A stretch of 64,000 nucleotides of DNA from Chryseobacterium sp. 18061 (GCA_902706205.1 CACSKA010000003.1:186001-250000); one strand, 5' to 3'. Shown: positions 48,370 to 58,322, counted from the stretch's first letter. Numbers and translations are program-made. Notes: generated from the letters alone by a model not told the origin.

Positions 48370-48780
48370 TTAAATCAGGAAGTCGTCCAGAGATTTACCT
48401 TGCTCATCCATTGCTTTTTTGATGATTGCCGGGGTACGACCCTGGCCGGTCCAGGTTTTAGTTTCGCCGTTTTCATCAACGTAGCTATATTTAGCCGGGC
48501 GAGCTGCGCGTTTAGCTTTAGCACCAGATTTACTTGCTGCAGCAATGCTGTTCAGCAGTTCATTTGGGTCAATGCCATCAGCAATCAGCATTTCACGGTA
48601 TTGTTGCAGTTTACGAGTACGCTCTTCAACTTCGGCAGCGGCCGCATTATCTTCTTCGCGACGTTCGTTAACAACAACTTCTAATTTTTCCAGCATTTCT
48701 TCGAGAGTTTCGAGAGTACATTCTCTTGCCTGCGCACGAAGAGTACGGATGTTGTTCAAAATTTTAAGTGCTTCGCTCAT
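48370..48780 (-). CDS. hns: Nucleoid-structuring protein H-NS
   Basis: A 136-residue xenogeneic silencer. The N-terminal oligomerisation domain ([17 protein letters not shown] and the following coiled coil to about residue 80), a flexible linker rich in Ala and Lys ([16 protein letters not shown]) and the C-terminal DNA-binding domain with the minor-groove QGR motif (TWTGQGRTP) are all near-identical to E. coli. It ends LDDFLI, without the terminal KQ of the E. coli protein. The leader CCACCCCA..ATATAAGTTTGAGA is also conserved. Confidence 0.99.
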   Translation of the reverse strand: MSEALKILNNIRTLRAQARECTLETLEEMLEKLEVVVNERREEDNAAAAEVEERTRKLQQYREMLIADGIDPNELLNSIAAASKSGAKAKRAARPAKYSYVDENGETKTWTGQGRTPAIIKKAMDEQGKSLDDFLI

Positions 48781-49336
48781 TGTCGTATTCTCAAACTTAT
48801 ATTGTGGGGTGGTTTGTTGAGGTAATAATAGAGCGTTAATTTCAGATGTGCAATAGGGTGCTTTGTAAGGAAGTCAAAATATCGTGTTATTTACCGCGAT
48901 TAATAATTAGATAAAGTTAAATTTCACGCGCCAGTTCACATCATGAGGGCTTATTGCCAGTCATCAATCATAAGAACACCCTTACAAAGTATGCCTTTTT
49001 CTCTGTTACAGCGCGGCATATATAAGAGGAACGCGAATATCAGCCTTTCGTATTACTCGCGGCCCAGGGGGCGAATTTCCTGGAATCAATAGAATCTGAA
49101 TCATAACGTCACGAAAGCCTTGGGCCACCATGTAAGGGATTAGCTGGCTGATAACTCGGCATTATCTTAAAGTGTCATGTGAATAGCTGACTGTTTCTGA
49201 TTGTTATTATAGATAAGAAGAACTTAATATTTTACGTGAAGGCGCAATGGATTATGCGCTGCGTGAACGCTGAAATTTACAGGGGATATGGTACAATTCG
49301 TGCCGTTAAATCACGATGATTGAGGTGATGCTGCGA
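48781..49336. other. hns-tdk intergenic region
   Basis: 556 bases between divergent hns and tdk. It is AT-rich, which suits H-NS autoregulation, and contains the hns promoter (listed separately). Near tdk a TACAAT (49292-49297) can serve as -10 with a weak -35 about 16 bases upstream. No RNA gene or protein gene is evident. Confidence 0.5.
48825..48853 (-). promoter_or_regulatory. Putative hns promoter
   Basis: On the minus strand: TTGCAC (48848-48853) as -35, a 17-base spacer and TATTAT (48825-48830) as -10, placing the transcript start about 37-40 bases before the hns ATG, similar to the short leader of E. coli hns. Confidence 0.6.
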
Positions 49337-49963
49337 ATGGCACAACTTTATTTTTACTACTCTGCAATGAATGCAGGGAAGTCTACGGCTTTGTTACAAT
49401 CCTCCTATAATTACCAGGAACGCGGAATGCGAACGCTGGTTTATACCGCAGAAATTGACGACAGATTTGGCGCAGGAAAAGTCAGTTCCCGCATCGGATT
49501 ATCCTCACCGGCGAAGCTCTACAACCAACAGACATCGCTGTTTGACGATATCGCTGCTGAGCACGCGCAGGAGCCGATTCATTGTGTGCTGGTAGATGAG
49601 AGCCAGTTCCTGACTCGCGAGCAGGTCTACGCGCTGTCAGAGGTTGTGGATGAGTTGGATATCCCGGTGCTGTGTTACGGCCTGCGTACAGATTTTCGCG
49701 GCGAGCTGTTTATTGGCAGCCAATATTTGCTGTGCTGGTCCGATAAACTGGTGGAATTAAAAACCATCTGCTTCTGTGGTCGTAAGGCGAGCATGGTGCT
49801 GCGACTGGATCAGGAAGGGCGTCCGTATAACGAAGGGGAACAGGTGGTTATCGGTGGGAATGAGCGCTACGTCTCCGTATGCCGTAAACATTACAAAGAA
49901 GCGCTTCTGGAAGGCTCTCTGAGCGCTATTCAGCAGCGAGTGCGAGGGACGGTGGAAGAGTAA
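49337..49963 (+). CDS. tdk: Thymidine kinase
   Basis: A 208-residue type II thymidine kinase that phosphorylates thymidine and deoxyuridine in salvage. The P-loop is [14 protein letters not shown], the Walker B region LVDESQFL contains the catalytic Glu, and the lasso zinc site uses FCGRKASM and VCRKHY Cys pairs. The start at 49337 gives the E. coli N-terminus; TGAGGTG lies upstream. The C-terminus ([11 protein letters not shown]) differs from E. coli. It is followed by a bidirectional terminator shared with adhE. Confidence 0.97.
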   Translation: MAQLYFYYSAMNAGKSTALLQSSYNYQERGMRTLVYTAEIDDRFGAGKVSSRIGLSSPAKLYNQQTSLFDDIAAEHAQEPIHCVLVDESQFLTREQVYALSEVVDELDIPVLCYGLRTDFRGELFIGSQYLLCWSDKLVELKTICFCGRKASMVLRLDQEGRPYNEGEQVVIGGNERYVSVCRKHYKEALLEGSLSAIQQRVRGTVEE

Positions 49964-49993
49964 TCTCACCACGCTTTAGCGCGCAACAGACAT

Positions 49994-50022
49994 AAAAAAA
50001 CCCGCCATCTGGCGGGTTTTTA
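49994..50022. terminator. Bidirectional terminator between tdk and adhE
   Basis: Stem AACCCGCC/GGCGGGTT with ATCT loop, T-rich on both sides, placed between two convergent genes. Confidence 0.9.
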
Positions 50023-50035
50023 TTTGGCTTTCAAA

Positions 50036-52711
50036 TTAAGCGGTTTTCTTCGCTTTTTTGTCAGCTTTAGCCGGAGCTGCTGCTTTCTTTTCAGCTACGT
50101 CGCCTTCACTAAATTCGCGGCCGTAGTAGGTATCAAGCAGGATTTGCTTCAGTTCAGCAATCAGTGGGTAACGTGGGTTAGCACCGGTACACTGGTCATC
50201 AAACGCGTCTTCAGACAGTTTGTCAACGTGTGCCAGGAAGTCAGCTTCCTGAACACCTGCTTCACGGATAGACTTAGGAATACCCAGTTCAGCTTTGATG
50301 CTGTCCAGCCATGCCAGCAGTTTCTCGATTTTCGCAGCAGTACGGTCGCTGGAAGAAGTCAGACCCAAGTGGTCTGCGATTTCTGCATAACGACGACGAG
50401 CCTGCGGACGGTCGTACTGGCTGAATGCAGTCTGCTTGGTCGGGTTGTCGTTCGCGTTGTAGCGAATAACGTTGCTGATCAGCAGGGCGTTGGCCAGACC
50501 GTGTGGAATGTGGAACTGGGAACCCAGTTTATGCGCCATGGAGTGACATACACCGAGGAAGGCGTTAGCAAACGCGATACCGGCGATAGTCGCAGCGTTG
50601 TGAACACGTTCACGTGCAACTGGGTTCTTAGAGCCTTCGTGGTAAGACGCTGGCAGGTTTTCTTTCAGCAGTTTCAGAGCCTGCAGAGCCTGACCATCAG
50701 AGAACTCAGATGCCAGTACAGACACATAAGCTTCCAGGGCGTGGGTTACCGCATCCAGACCACCGAATGCACACAGTGATTTCGGCATATCCATCACGAG
50801 GTTGGCATCAACGATAGCCATGTCCGGAGTCAGCGCGTAGTCAGCCAGTGGATATTTCTGACCAGTCGCATCATCGGTAACTACCGCAAACGGTGTCACT
50901 TCAGAACCGGTACCGGAAGTGGTGGTGACCGCAATCATCTTCGCTTTCACACCCATTTTCGGGAACTTGTAGATACGTTTACGGATGTCCATAAAGCGCA
51001 GCGCCAGTTCTTCGAAGTGAGTTTCTGGGTGTTCGTACATGACCCACATGATTTTCGCAGCATCCATCGGGGAACCGCCGCCCAGCGCGATAATCACGTC
51101 TGGTTTGAAGGAGTTCGCCAGTTCTGCACCTTTACGTACTACGGTCAGAGTTGGGTCAGCTTCAACTTCAAAGAACACTTCAGTTTCAACGCCAGCTGCT
51201 TTCAGAACAGACGTGATCTGGTCTGCATAGCCGTTGTTGAACAGGAAACGGTCAGTCACGATCATCGCACGTTTGTGACCATCGGTAATCACTTCATCCA
51301 GCGCAATTGGCAGTGAGCCACGACGGAAGTAGATGGATTTCGGAAGTTTGTGCCACAACATGTTTTCAGCTCGCTTAGCAACGGTTTTCTTGTTGATCAG
51401 GTGCTTAGGACCCACGTTCTCAGAGATGGAGTTACCACCCCAGGAACCACAACCCAGAGTCAGGGAAGGCGCGAGTTTGAAGTTGTAGAGGTCACCGATA
51501 CCACCCTGAGACGCCGGGGTGTTAATCAGAATACGAGCCGTCTTCATTTTGTCGCCGAAGTGCTTAACGCGCTCTGGCTGGTTGTCCTGGTCGGTGTACA
51601 GGCAAGAGGTGTGGCCGATGCCGCCCATCTCAACCAGTTTTTCCGCTTTAACAACGGCGTCTTCGAAGTTCTTAGCACGGTACATCGCCAGAGTCGGAGA
51701 CAGTTTTTCGTGAGCGAACGGCTCGGATTCGTCAACAAGGGTCACTTCGCCAATCAGAATTTTGGTATCTGCTGGTACGGTGAAGCCTGCCAGTTCTGCA
51801 ATTTTGGTTGCTGGCTGACCAACGATAGCTGCGTTCAGACCGCCATTTTTCAGGATGATGTCCTGAACGGCTTTCAGCTCTTTGCCCTGCAGCATGTAGC
51901 CGCCGTGGGAAGCAAAACGCTCACGTACAGCAGCGTACGCAGAGTCAACCACGATAACGGACTGTTCAGATGCACAGATTACGCCGTTGTCGAAGGTTTT
52001 AGACATCAGGATGGACGCCACAACGCGTTTCACATCAGCTGTTTCATCAACAACAACAGGGGTGTTACCCGCACCTACGCCGATGGCAGGTTTACCGGAG
52101 CTGTATGCTGCTTTAACCATGCCCGGGCCACCCGTGGCGAGGATCATGTTGATGTCTGGGTGATGCATCAGAGCGTTGGACAGCTCTACGGAAGGCTGAT
52201 CAATCCAACCAATCAGATCTTTCGGCGCACCTGCTGCGATTGCAGCCTGGAGAACGATATCAGCGGCTTTGTTAGTCGCGTCTTTCGCACGTGGGTGTGG
52301 GGAGAAGATGATTGCGTTACGCGTCTTCAGGCTGATAAGAGACTTGAAGATAGCGGTAGATGTTGGGTTGGTGGTCGGTACGATACCGCAGATGATGCCG
52401 ATAGGTTCAGCGATGGTGATAGTACCGAAAGTGTCATCTTCAGACAGGACACCACAGGTTTTTTCATCTTTATAGGCGTTGTAGATATACTCAGAAGCAA
52501 AGTGGTTTTTAATCACTTTATCTTCCACGATACCCATGCCAGATTCGGCAACGGCCAGTTTCGCGAGAGGGATTCGAGCATCTGCAGCAGCCAGTGCGGC
52601 CGCGCGGAAGATTTTATCAACCTGTTCTTGGGTGAAGTTGGCATATTCACGCTGAGCTTTTTTTACGCGCTCGACGAGTGCGTTCAGTTCAGCGACATTA
52701 GTAACAGCCAT
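50036..52711 (-). CDS. adhE: Bifunctional acetaldehyde-CoA / alcohol dehydrogenase
   Basis: An 891-residue fermentation enzyme. The N-terminal aldehyde dehydrogenase domain (1 to about 440) has NAD-binding GAGNTPVVVDE and the catalytic Cys in GVICASEQSV. A linker leads to the C-terminal iron-dependent alcohol dehydrogenase (from about 450) with GGGSPMDAAKIMW, TTTSGTGSEVTPF and the iron-ligand His region NAFLGVCHSMAHKLG. It regenerates NAD+ by turning acetyl-CoA into ethanol, forming spirosomes. AGGAGAG precedes the ATG. The last residues are Lys/Ala-rich (AAPAKADKKAKKTA). Confidence 0.99.
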   Translation of the reverse strand: MAVTNVAELNALVERVKKAQREYANFTQEQVDKIFRAAALAAADARIPLAKLAVAESGMGIVEDKVIKNHFASEYIYNAYKDEKTCGVLSEDDTFGTITIAEPIGIICGIVPTTNPTSTAIFKSLISLKTRNAIIFSPHPRAKDATNKAADIVLQAAIAAGAPKDLIGWIDQPSVELSNALMHHPDINMILATGGPGMVKAAYSSGKPAIGVGAGNTPVVVDETADVKRVVASILMSKTFDNGVICASEQSVIVVDSAYAAVRERFASHGGYMLQGKELKAVQDIILKNGGLNAAIVGQPATKIAELAGFTVPADTKILIGEVTLVDESEPFAHEKLSPTLAMYRAKNFEDAVVKAEKLVEMGGIGHTSCLYTDQDNQPERVKHFGDKMKTARILINTPASQGGIGDLYNFKLAPSLTLGCGSWGGNSISENVGPKHLINKKTVAKRAENMLWHKLPKSIYFRRGSLPIALDEVITDGHKRAMIVTDRFLFNNGYADQITSVLKAAGVETEVFFEVEADPTLTVVRKGAELANSFKPDVIIALGGGSPMDAAKIMWVMYEHPETHFEELALRFMDIRKRIYKFPKMGVKAKMIAVTTTSGTGSEVTPFAVVTDDATGQKYPLADYALTPDMAIVDANLVMDMPKSLCAFGGLDAVTHALEAYVSVLASEFSDGQALQALKLLKENLPASYHEGSKNPVARERVHNAATIAGIAFANAFLGVCHSMAHKLGSQFHIPHGLANALLISNVIRYNANDNPTKQTAFSQYDRPQARRRYAEIADHLGLTSSSDRTAAKIEKLLAWLDSIKAELGIPKSIREAGVQEADFLAHVDKLSEDAFDDQCTGANPRYPLIAELKQILLDTYYGREFSEGDVAEKKAAAPAKADKKAKKTA

Positions 52712-53189
52712 AAATGCTCTCCTGGATAATGTTAAACTTTTTTAGTAAATCAGCTGCGCGATACGTCAGTATAGACAGACCACAAGCAGCTTGCGTAAGA
52801 GCCATAAAAACAACAGGTTACTTAACGACCTTCATCCACTGATTTACTAAAAGAGCCTTCCATTACACCCGGTAGAGGTACCGGGCTACTCCCTGGTGCG
52901 ACATTAAGATTACCCACTTCTGAGTACGAGTTGCGTGATCTAAATCAAGATTACACCAAGCTGACTCCATTCAGCAGGCCGATTTTAGCGGTTTGTATCA
53001 AGTGTTAAAAGATCGTAATTTCGGGCTGGGGTAACATTAGCATAATTTAAACAGATACATAACAACGTGTATTGGTAGCGTTTTACAGCAGATTTGTGGT
53101 GAAGAATGCCGTCAAACAGCGTATCTTCAGCGCGTTTTTCGTGATTACTGTACGTCAACTACCACAATTGATGAGGGCGCGGGGTTACC
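52712..53189. promoter_or_regulatory. adhE upstream region
   Basis: 478 bases between adhE and the divergent ychE. In E. coli this area holds a long adhE leader and sites for Cra, Fis, FNR and NarL. Here a palindromic GTGATCTAAATCAA (52935-52948) differs from the FNR consensus at one position, and an inverted GGTAGAGGTACCGGGCTACTCCC stretch near 52870-52893 could fold in the leader. The remainder is unremarkable. Confidence 0.5.
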
Positions 53190-53837
53190 GTGATTCAATC
53201 GCTGTTCGATTTTCCAACTTATATTAAGTTTTTCATTGGCTTATTTGCGCTGGTAAACCCGGTGGGTATCATCCCGGTATTCATCAGTATGACCAGCTAC
53301 CAGTCAGCGCCTGCGCGCAATAAAACCAACCTGACGGCAAACCTTTCGGTCGCCATCATCTTGTGGACTTCACTGTTTCTTGGTGACGGCATTCTGCAAC
53401 TCTTCGGTATCTCTATCGACTCGTTCCGTATTGCGGGCGGTATTCTGGTGGTCACGATTGCGATGTCGATGATCAGCGGAAAGCTCGGTGAGGATAAACA
53501 GAACAAGCAGGAAAAATCAGAGACGGCAATCCGCGAAAGCGTTGGCGTTGTCCCCCTGGCATTACCCTTAATGGCCGGGCCGGGGGCAATCAGTTCCACG
53601 ATTGTCTGGGGCACGCGCTACCATAATATCGCGCATCTGATTGGCTTCTCCGTCGCTATCGCGATTTTTGCCGGTTGCTGTTGGGGACTGTTCCGCATTG
53701 CGCCGTGGTTGGTGCGGTTACTGGGACAAACGGGTATCAACGTTATCACCCGTATCATGGGTCTGCTGCTGATGGCGCTTGGCATTGAATTTATTGTGGC
53801 CGGTATTAAATCTATCTTCCCCGGATTGCTCGCATGA
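53190..53837 (+). CDS. ychE: MarC/YchE-family inner-membrane protein
   Basis: A 215-residue protein with six membrane helices and the MarC family pattern: FALVNPVGIIPVFISMT at the start, LFGISIDSFRIAGGILV, and GVVPLALPLMAGPGAISSTI in the middle. The function is unknown; family members were once thought to be drug exporters. The start is a GTG at 53190 as in E. coli. It is divergent from adhE and precedes the opp operon. Confidence 0.95.
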   Translation: MIQSLFDFPTYIKFFIGLFALVNPVGIIPVFISMTSYQSAPARNKTNLTANLSVAIILWTSLFLGDGILQLFGISIDSFRIAGGILVVTIAMSMISGKLGEDKQNKQEKSETAIRESVGVVPLALPLMAGPGAISSTIVWGTRYHNIAHLIGFSVAIAIFAGCCWGLFRIAPWLVRLLGQTGINVITRIMGLLLMALGIEFIVAGIKSIFPGLLA

Positions 53838-53849
53838 CACGGTCCTGAA

Positions 53850-53876
53850 ACGGGGCGAACACGCCCCCGTTTTTTC
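53850..53876 (+). terminator. Rho-independent terminator after ychE
   Basis: Stem ACGGGG.CG/CGCCCCCGT around an AACA loop and a T6 run, 13 bases after the stop codon. Confidence 0.85.
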
Positions 53877-54493
53877 TTTCATCTATTAGCAAAACATATC
53901 AATAAATGTGAATTATCCCGTCGTAATAACCTTCTGTTATTACTCATTAATTCTATTATTATCAGGTAATTAACCTTCAGGGCTCCGTGTAGTACCCCGG
54001 GCAATAATGTTATTTCACTAACATGATACTCTTACGCTTGCCGTGGGATAATTGAAATGTTATTAGTAATTTCAACGTTCACGCAGAGTAATGTGCTAAA
54101 TAATAATCAATTGTTAAATTTTTGTGCAAAAAGCCGCCGTCGGCGTTGTGCGACCCGCGTGCTGGGGCGTTTTTTGATTAACTTAATGATTAATAAAAAT
54201 TAAATTTCAATCGGCACTGCGAAAATTGGCCTGTTTTATTCGATACAGGTTCAACAAAAGAGAATTGGTTAACAAATTTGCAAATTGTATTGGCGGGGGA
54301 GAAATGCTTTTGGTACTTTCCGCCCAGACATTTCGCGATACAAAAAGTGGAGATGAGAATAATTTTCAAATAAATCTCCTGATGCGAAAAAGAATCTTGG
54401 TTATCCCGACAGGGGGATGGCCTAAAGAATCGACGAAAGGTTGCCGAATAAAGAGTGACCGTAATAAAGAAGTCGGTGATAGCACGCAGTAAA
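53877..54493. other. AT-rich region upstream of oppA
   Basis: 617 bases with very low GC content and long A/T runs, consistent with an Lrp- or H-NS-sensitive promoter region; E. coli oppA is Lrp-responsive. A frame of 88 codons at 54226-54492 crosses it but shows no protein-like composition or ribosome site. No promoter can be placed with confidence. Confidence 0.45.
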
Positions 54494-54614
54494 CCCTAAA
54501 TAATTCGAGTTGCAGAAAGGCGGCAAACCTGGGAATCACCAGGAGCTTACTCCAGTCAGTAACTGGGTGAGCAGACGAAGCCAACGAAGCAGCAACGTGA
54601 AGTATGACGGGTAA
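54494..54614. repeat. ERIC (intergenic repeat unit) element
   Basis: A 121-base element with the ERIC hallmarks: inverted ends (CCCTAAATAATTCGAGTTGC and GCAACGTGAAGTATGACGGG) and the core AATCACCAGGAGCTTAC...CAGTAACTGGGTGAGCAG, which corresponds to the universal ERIC primer regions (GGATTCACCCAGG type and GTGACTGGGGTGAGCG). It ends 101 bases before the oppA start, probably within or just before the oppA leader. Confidence 0.88.
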
Positions 54615-54715
54615 AACACCTGACAGACGCATTCACTCCTGCGCTGTATGGGAACCCTTCGGGGATTAAACAGGCTGGCACAGCCAGTAATTATAATGAG
54701 CGGAGTATCAACACA

Positions 54716-56347
54716 ATGTCCAACATCACAAAAAAAAGCCTCATTGCAGCCGGTGTTTTAGCTGCACTTATCGCAGGAAGTGCAATGGCTGCAGACGTTC
54801 CTGCAGGTGTTAAGCTGGCAGATAAGCAAACCATGATCCGTAACAATGGCGCTGAGCCGCAGTCACTGGATCCGAACAAAATTGAAGGTGTTCCAGAAGC
54901 AAACGTGAGCCGTGACCTGTTCGAAGGCCTGCTCATCACGTCCACCAAAGATGGTCACCCGATCCCGGGCGTAGCAGAAAGCTGGGATAACAAAGATTTC
55001 AAAGTGTGGACCTTCCATCTGCGTAAAGACGCAAAATGGTCCAACGGCGAGCCGGTAACGGCACAAGATTTCGTTTATAGCTGGCAGCGTCTGGTGGACC
55101 CGAAAACCGCGTCCCCGTATGCGAGCTATCCGCAGTACGGTCACATCCTGAATGTTGATGAAATCATCGACGGCAAAAAACCGACCTCCGATCTCGGCGT
55201 GAAAGCCATCGACGATCACACTCTGGAAGTCACTCTGAGCGAACCGGTTCCTTACTTCTACAAACTGCTGGTGAACCCGGCGATGTCCCCGGTAAATAAA
55301 ACCGCCATCGACAAATTCGGTGAGAAGTGGACGCAGCCTGCCAATATCGTCACCAACGGTGCGTATAAACTGAAAGACTGGGTAGTGAACGAGCGCATCG
55401 TAATGGAGCGCAATACCAACTACTGGGATAACAAAGATACCGTTGTTGACCAGATTACCTATCTGCCAATCTCTTCTGAAGTCACCGACGTAAACCGCTA
55501 CCGTAGCGGCGAAATCGACATGACCTATAACAACCTGCCGATTGAGCTGTTCCAGAAACTGAAGAAAGAGATCCCAACCGAAGTTCACGTTGACCCGTAC
55601 CTGTGCACCTATTACTACGAAATTAACAACCAGAAAGCCCCGTTCACCGATGAGCGTGTACGTACCGCATTGAAACTGGGCCTGGACCGCGACATCATCG
55701 TCAACAAAGTGAAAGCGCAGGGTGACCTGCCAGCTTACGGTTACACCCCTCCGTACACTGATGGCGCGAAGCTGACCAAACCAGAGTGGTTTACCTGGAC
55801 TCAGGAAAAACGTAACGAAGAAGCGAAGAAACTGCTGGCCGAAGCAGGCTACACCGCAGATAAGCCGCTGACCTTCGAGCTGCTGTACAACACCTCCGAT
55901 CTGCATAAGAAACTGGCAATCGCTGCCGCGTCTATCTGGAAGAAAAACCTGGGCGTGAACGTGAAGCTGGTTAACCAGGAGTGGAAAACCTTCCTGGATA
56001 CCCGTCATCAGGGTACTTACGACGTTGCGCGTGCTGGCTGGTGTGCGGACTACAACGAACCGACGTCCTTCCTGAATACCATGCTGTCTGATAGCTCAAT
56101 GAACACCGCGCACTATAAGAGCCCGGCGTTTGATGCGATCATGAAGCAGACTCTTCAAGCGACCGACGAAGCACAGCGTGTTGCGCTGTATGACAAAGCT
56201 GAACAGCAGCTGGGCAAAGACTCCGCTATCGTTCCGGTCTATTACTATGTGAATGCCCGTCTGGTGAAACCATGGATTGGCGGTTATACCGGTAAAGATC
56301 CGATGGACAACATCTACACCAAAGATTTGTACATCATTAAGCATTAA
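54716..56347 (+). CDS. oppA: Periplasmic oligopeptide-binding protein OppA
   Basis: A 543-residue family 5 binding protein. The signal peptide (KKSLIAAGVLAALIAGSAMA) is cleaved before ADVPAG. The mature protein starts with the peptide-cleft region and carries LDPNKIEGVPEANVSRDLFEGL and WTFHLRKDAKWSNGEPVTAQDF. It binds peptides of two to five residues for the OppBCDF importer, including cell-wall peptides. GGAG is ten bases upstream. The start region AUCAACACAAUG is complementary to the GU-rich R1 region of GcvB, which represses oppA in Salmonella and E. coli. Confidence 0.98.
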   Translation: MSNITKKSLIAAGVLAALIAGSAMAADVPAGVKLADKQTMIRNNGAEPQSLDPNKIEGVPEANVSRDLFEGLLITSTKDGHPIPGVAESWDNKDFKVWTFHLRKDAKWSNGEPVTAQDFVYSWQRLVDPKTASPYASYPQYGHILNVDEIIDGKKPTSDLGVKAIDDHTLEVTLSEPVPYFYKLLVNPAMSPVNKTAIDKFGEKWTQPANIVTNGAYKLKDWVVNERIVMERNTNYWDNKDTVVDQITYLPISSEVTDVNRYRSGEIDMTYNNLPIELFQKLKKEIPTEVHVDPYLCTYYYEINNQKAPFTDERVRTALKLGLDRDIIVNKVKAQGDLPAYGYTPPYTDGAKLTKPEWFTWTQEKRNEEAKKLLAEAGYTADKPLTFELLYNTSDLHKKLAIAAASIWKKNLGVNVKLVNQEWKTFLDTRHQGTYDVARAGWCADYNEPTSFLNTMLSDSSMNTAHYKSPAFDAIMKQTLQATDEAQRVALYDKAEQQLGKDSAIVPVYYYVNARLVKPWIGGYTGKDPMDNIYTKDLYIIKH

Positions 56348-56356
56348 TGGCAATAC

Positions 56357-56382
56357 GTGGGGCAACACAGGGTTGCCCCACT
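56357..56382 (+). promoter_or_regulatory. Hairpin between oppA and oppB
   Basis: Stem GTGGGGCAAC/GTTGCCCCAC with an ACAGG loop, 10 bases after the oppA stop. No U-run follows, so it more likely protects the oppA mRNA end or attenuates read-through, explaining high oppA relative to oppBCDF. Confidence 0.6.
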
Positions 56383-56467
56383 GTGTCTTATTTCACGCAC
56401 TATCACATGACTGCATCAGCCACGCTGAATTGCGACATGTAAAGGCACACGCCAGAAGGTACGGGCA

Positions 56468-57388
56468 ATGTTGAAATTTATATTACGTCGCTGTCTGGAA
56501 GCAATTCCGACACTCTTTATCCTGATTACCATTTCCTTCTTTATGATGCGTCTGGCGCCGGGCAGTCCATTTACCGGCGAACGTACGCTGCCGCCAGAAG
56601 TCATGGCGAACATTGAAGCCAAATATCACCTGAACGATCCTATCGGGGTCCAGTATTTCAATTATTTGAAGCAGCTGGCACACGGCGATTTTGGACCGTC
56701 ATTCAAATATAAAGATTATTCTGTGAACGACCTGGTGGCCGCGAGCTTCCCGGTGTCAGCTAAGTTAGGTTTTGCTGCATTCTTCCTCGCCGTAATCCTG
56801 GGCGTTAGTGCCGGGGTAATAGCCGCGCTGAATCAAAATACCAAATGGGATTATGCCGTCATGGGGGTGGCGATGACCGGGGTGGTTATCCCGAGCTTCG
56901 TGGTCGCGCCATTGCTGGTGATGATATTTGCCATCACGCTGCACTGGTTGCCGGGCGGTGGCTGGAACGGCGGGGCGCTGCAATACATGATCTTGCCGAT
57001 GGTGGCACTGTCTCTGGCTTATATCGCCAGTATCGCGCGTATCACCCGTGGTTCGATGATTGAAGTCCTGCACTCCAACTTCATTCGTACAGCAAGGGCG
57101 AAAGGGTTGCCGATGCGCAGCATTATTCTGCGTCATGCGCTGAAACCGGCGCTGCTGCCAGTGCTTTCGTATATGGGACCAGCGTTTGTGGGCATCATCA
57201 CCGGTTCGATGGTCATCGAAACCATTTACGGCCTGCCGGGTATCGGTCAGCTGTTCGTGAATGGCGCACTGAATCGCGATTATTCCCTGGTACTGAGCCT
57301 GACCATTCTGGTCGGTGCGCTGACCATTCTGTTTAACGCGATCGTCGATGTGCTGTATGCCGTTATCGATCCGAAAATCCGTTACTGA
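56468..57388 (+). CDS. oppB: Oligopeptide ABC transporter permease OppB
   Basis: A 306-residue inner-membrane subunit with six helices. The first helix is near residues 9-30 (LEAIPTLFILITISFFMM), and the EAA motif that meets the ATPases is RTARAKGLPMRSIILRHALKP. It pairs with OppC to form the channel for peptides handed over by OppA. The gene follows oppA after 120 bases that contain a stable hairpin. Confidence 0.98.
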   Translation: MLKFILRRCLEAIPTLFILITISFFMMRLAPGSPFTGERTLPPEVMANIEAKYHLNDPIGVQYFNYLKQLAHGDFGPSFKYKDYSVNDLVAASFPVSAKLGFAAFFLAVILGVSAGVIAALNQNTKWDYAVMGVAMTGVVIPSFVVAPLLVMIFAITLHWLPGGGWNGGALQYMILPMVALSLAYIASIARITRGSMIEVLHSNFIRTARAKGLPMRSIILRHALKPALLPVLSYMGPAFVGIITGSMVIETIYGLPGIGQLFVNGALNRDYSLVLSLTILVGALTILFNAIVDVLYAVIDPKIRY

Positions 57389-57402
57389 CACTGGAGTTCG
57401 CC

Positions 57403-58311
57403 ATGATGTTGAGTAAGAAAAACAGCGAGGCGCTGGAACACTTCAGTGAAAAACTGGAAGTTGAAGGTCGCAGCCTTTGGCAGGACGCCCGCCGTCGTTT
57501 TATGCATAACCGTGCGGCGGTTGCCAGCCTGATTGTGCTGGTGGTTATCGCCCTGTTCGTAACGCTGGCCCCGATGCTGTCGCAGTTCAGCTACTTCGAT
57601 ACCGACTGGGACATGATGTCCAGCGCCCCTGATATGCCTTCTGGGCACTATTTCGGGACCGATTCATCCGGCCGTGATTTATTAGTACGTGTCGCGATTG
57701 GTGGTCGAATCTCGCTGATGGTAGGGATCGCCGCGGCTCTGGTGGCCGTAATCCTGGGGACACTGTACGGCTCACTTTCCGGCTATCTCGGTGGAAAAGT
57801 GGACTCCGTGATGATGCGCCTGCTGGAAATCCTGAACTCTTTCCCGTTCATGTTCTTCGTTATTTTGCTGGTGACATTCTTTGGCCAAAACATCCTGCTT
57901 ATTTTCGTGGCAATCGGGATGGTTTCCTGGCTGGATATGGCGCGTATCGTACGCGGTCAGACCTTAAGCCTGAAGCGCAAAGAATTTATCGAAGCGGCAC
58001 AGGTGGGCGGTGTCTCAACCGCAAATATCGTTGTGCGCCATATTGTGCCAAACGTGCTAGGCGTGGTGGTGGTTTACGCGTCACTGTTGGTGCCAAGCAT
58101 GATCCTGTTTGAATCGTTCCTGAGCTTCCTCGGTCTGGGTACCCAAGAGCCACTCAGCAGCTGGGGCGCATTACTGAGTGATGGCGCCAACTCTATGGAA
58201 GTGTCTCCATGGCTGCTGCTGTATCCGGCAGGTTTCCTGGTGGTAACCCTGTTTTGTTTCAACTTTATCGGCGATGGCCTGCGTGATGCCCTCGACCCGA
58301 AAGACCGCTAA
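57403..58311 (+). CDS. oppC: Oligopeptide ABC transporter permease OppC
   Basis: A 302-residue permease with a cytosolic N-terminal arm (to about residue 38) and six helices. The coupling motif is EFIEAAQVGGVSTANIVVRHIVPN. The DSSGRDLLVRVAIGGRISL segment, typical of DppC/OppC N-terminal domains, is present. It starts 14 bases after oppB, and TGGAG precedes the ATGATG pair. Length equals that of E. coli. Confidence 0.98.
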   Translation: MMLSKKNSEALEHFSEKLEVEGRSLWQDARRRFMHNRAAVASLIVLVVIALFVTLAPMLSQFSYFDTDWDMMSSAPDMPSGHYFGTDSSGRDLLVRVAIGGRISLMVGIAAALVAVILGTLYGSLSGYLGGKVDSVMMRLLEILNSFPFMFFVILLVTFFGQNILLIFVAIGMVSWLDMARIVRGQTLSLKRKEFIEAAQVGGVSTANIVVRHIVPNVLGVVVVYASLLVPSMILFESFLSFLGLGTQEPLSSWGALLSDGANSMEVSPWLLLYPAGFLVVTLFCFNFIGDGLRDALDPKDR

Positions 58312-58322
58312 GGAGTGATGCC

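Noticed and set aside
51350..52729. 459-codon plus-strand open frame
   Set aside because: It is antisense to adhE; the adhE frame is clearly the real gene, and the antisense product is rich in Arg, His and Phe without any domain. High codon bias of adhE explains the absence of stops.
54226..54492. 88-codon frame upstream of oppA
   Set aside because: It lies in AT-rich intergenic DNA, lacks a ribosome site and protein-like composition, and ends at the ERIC border.
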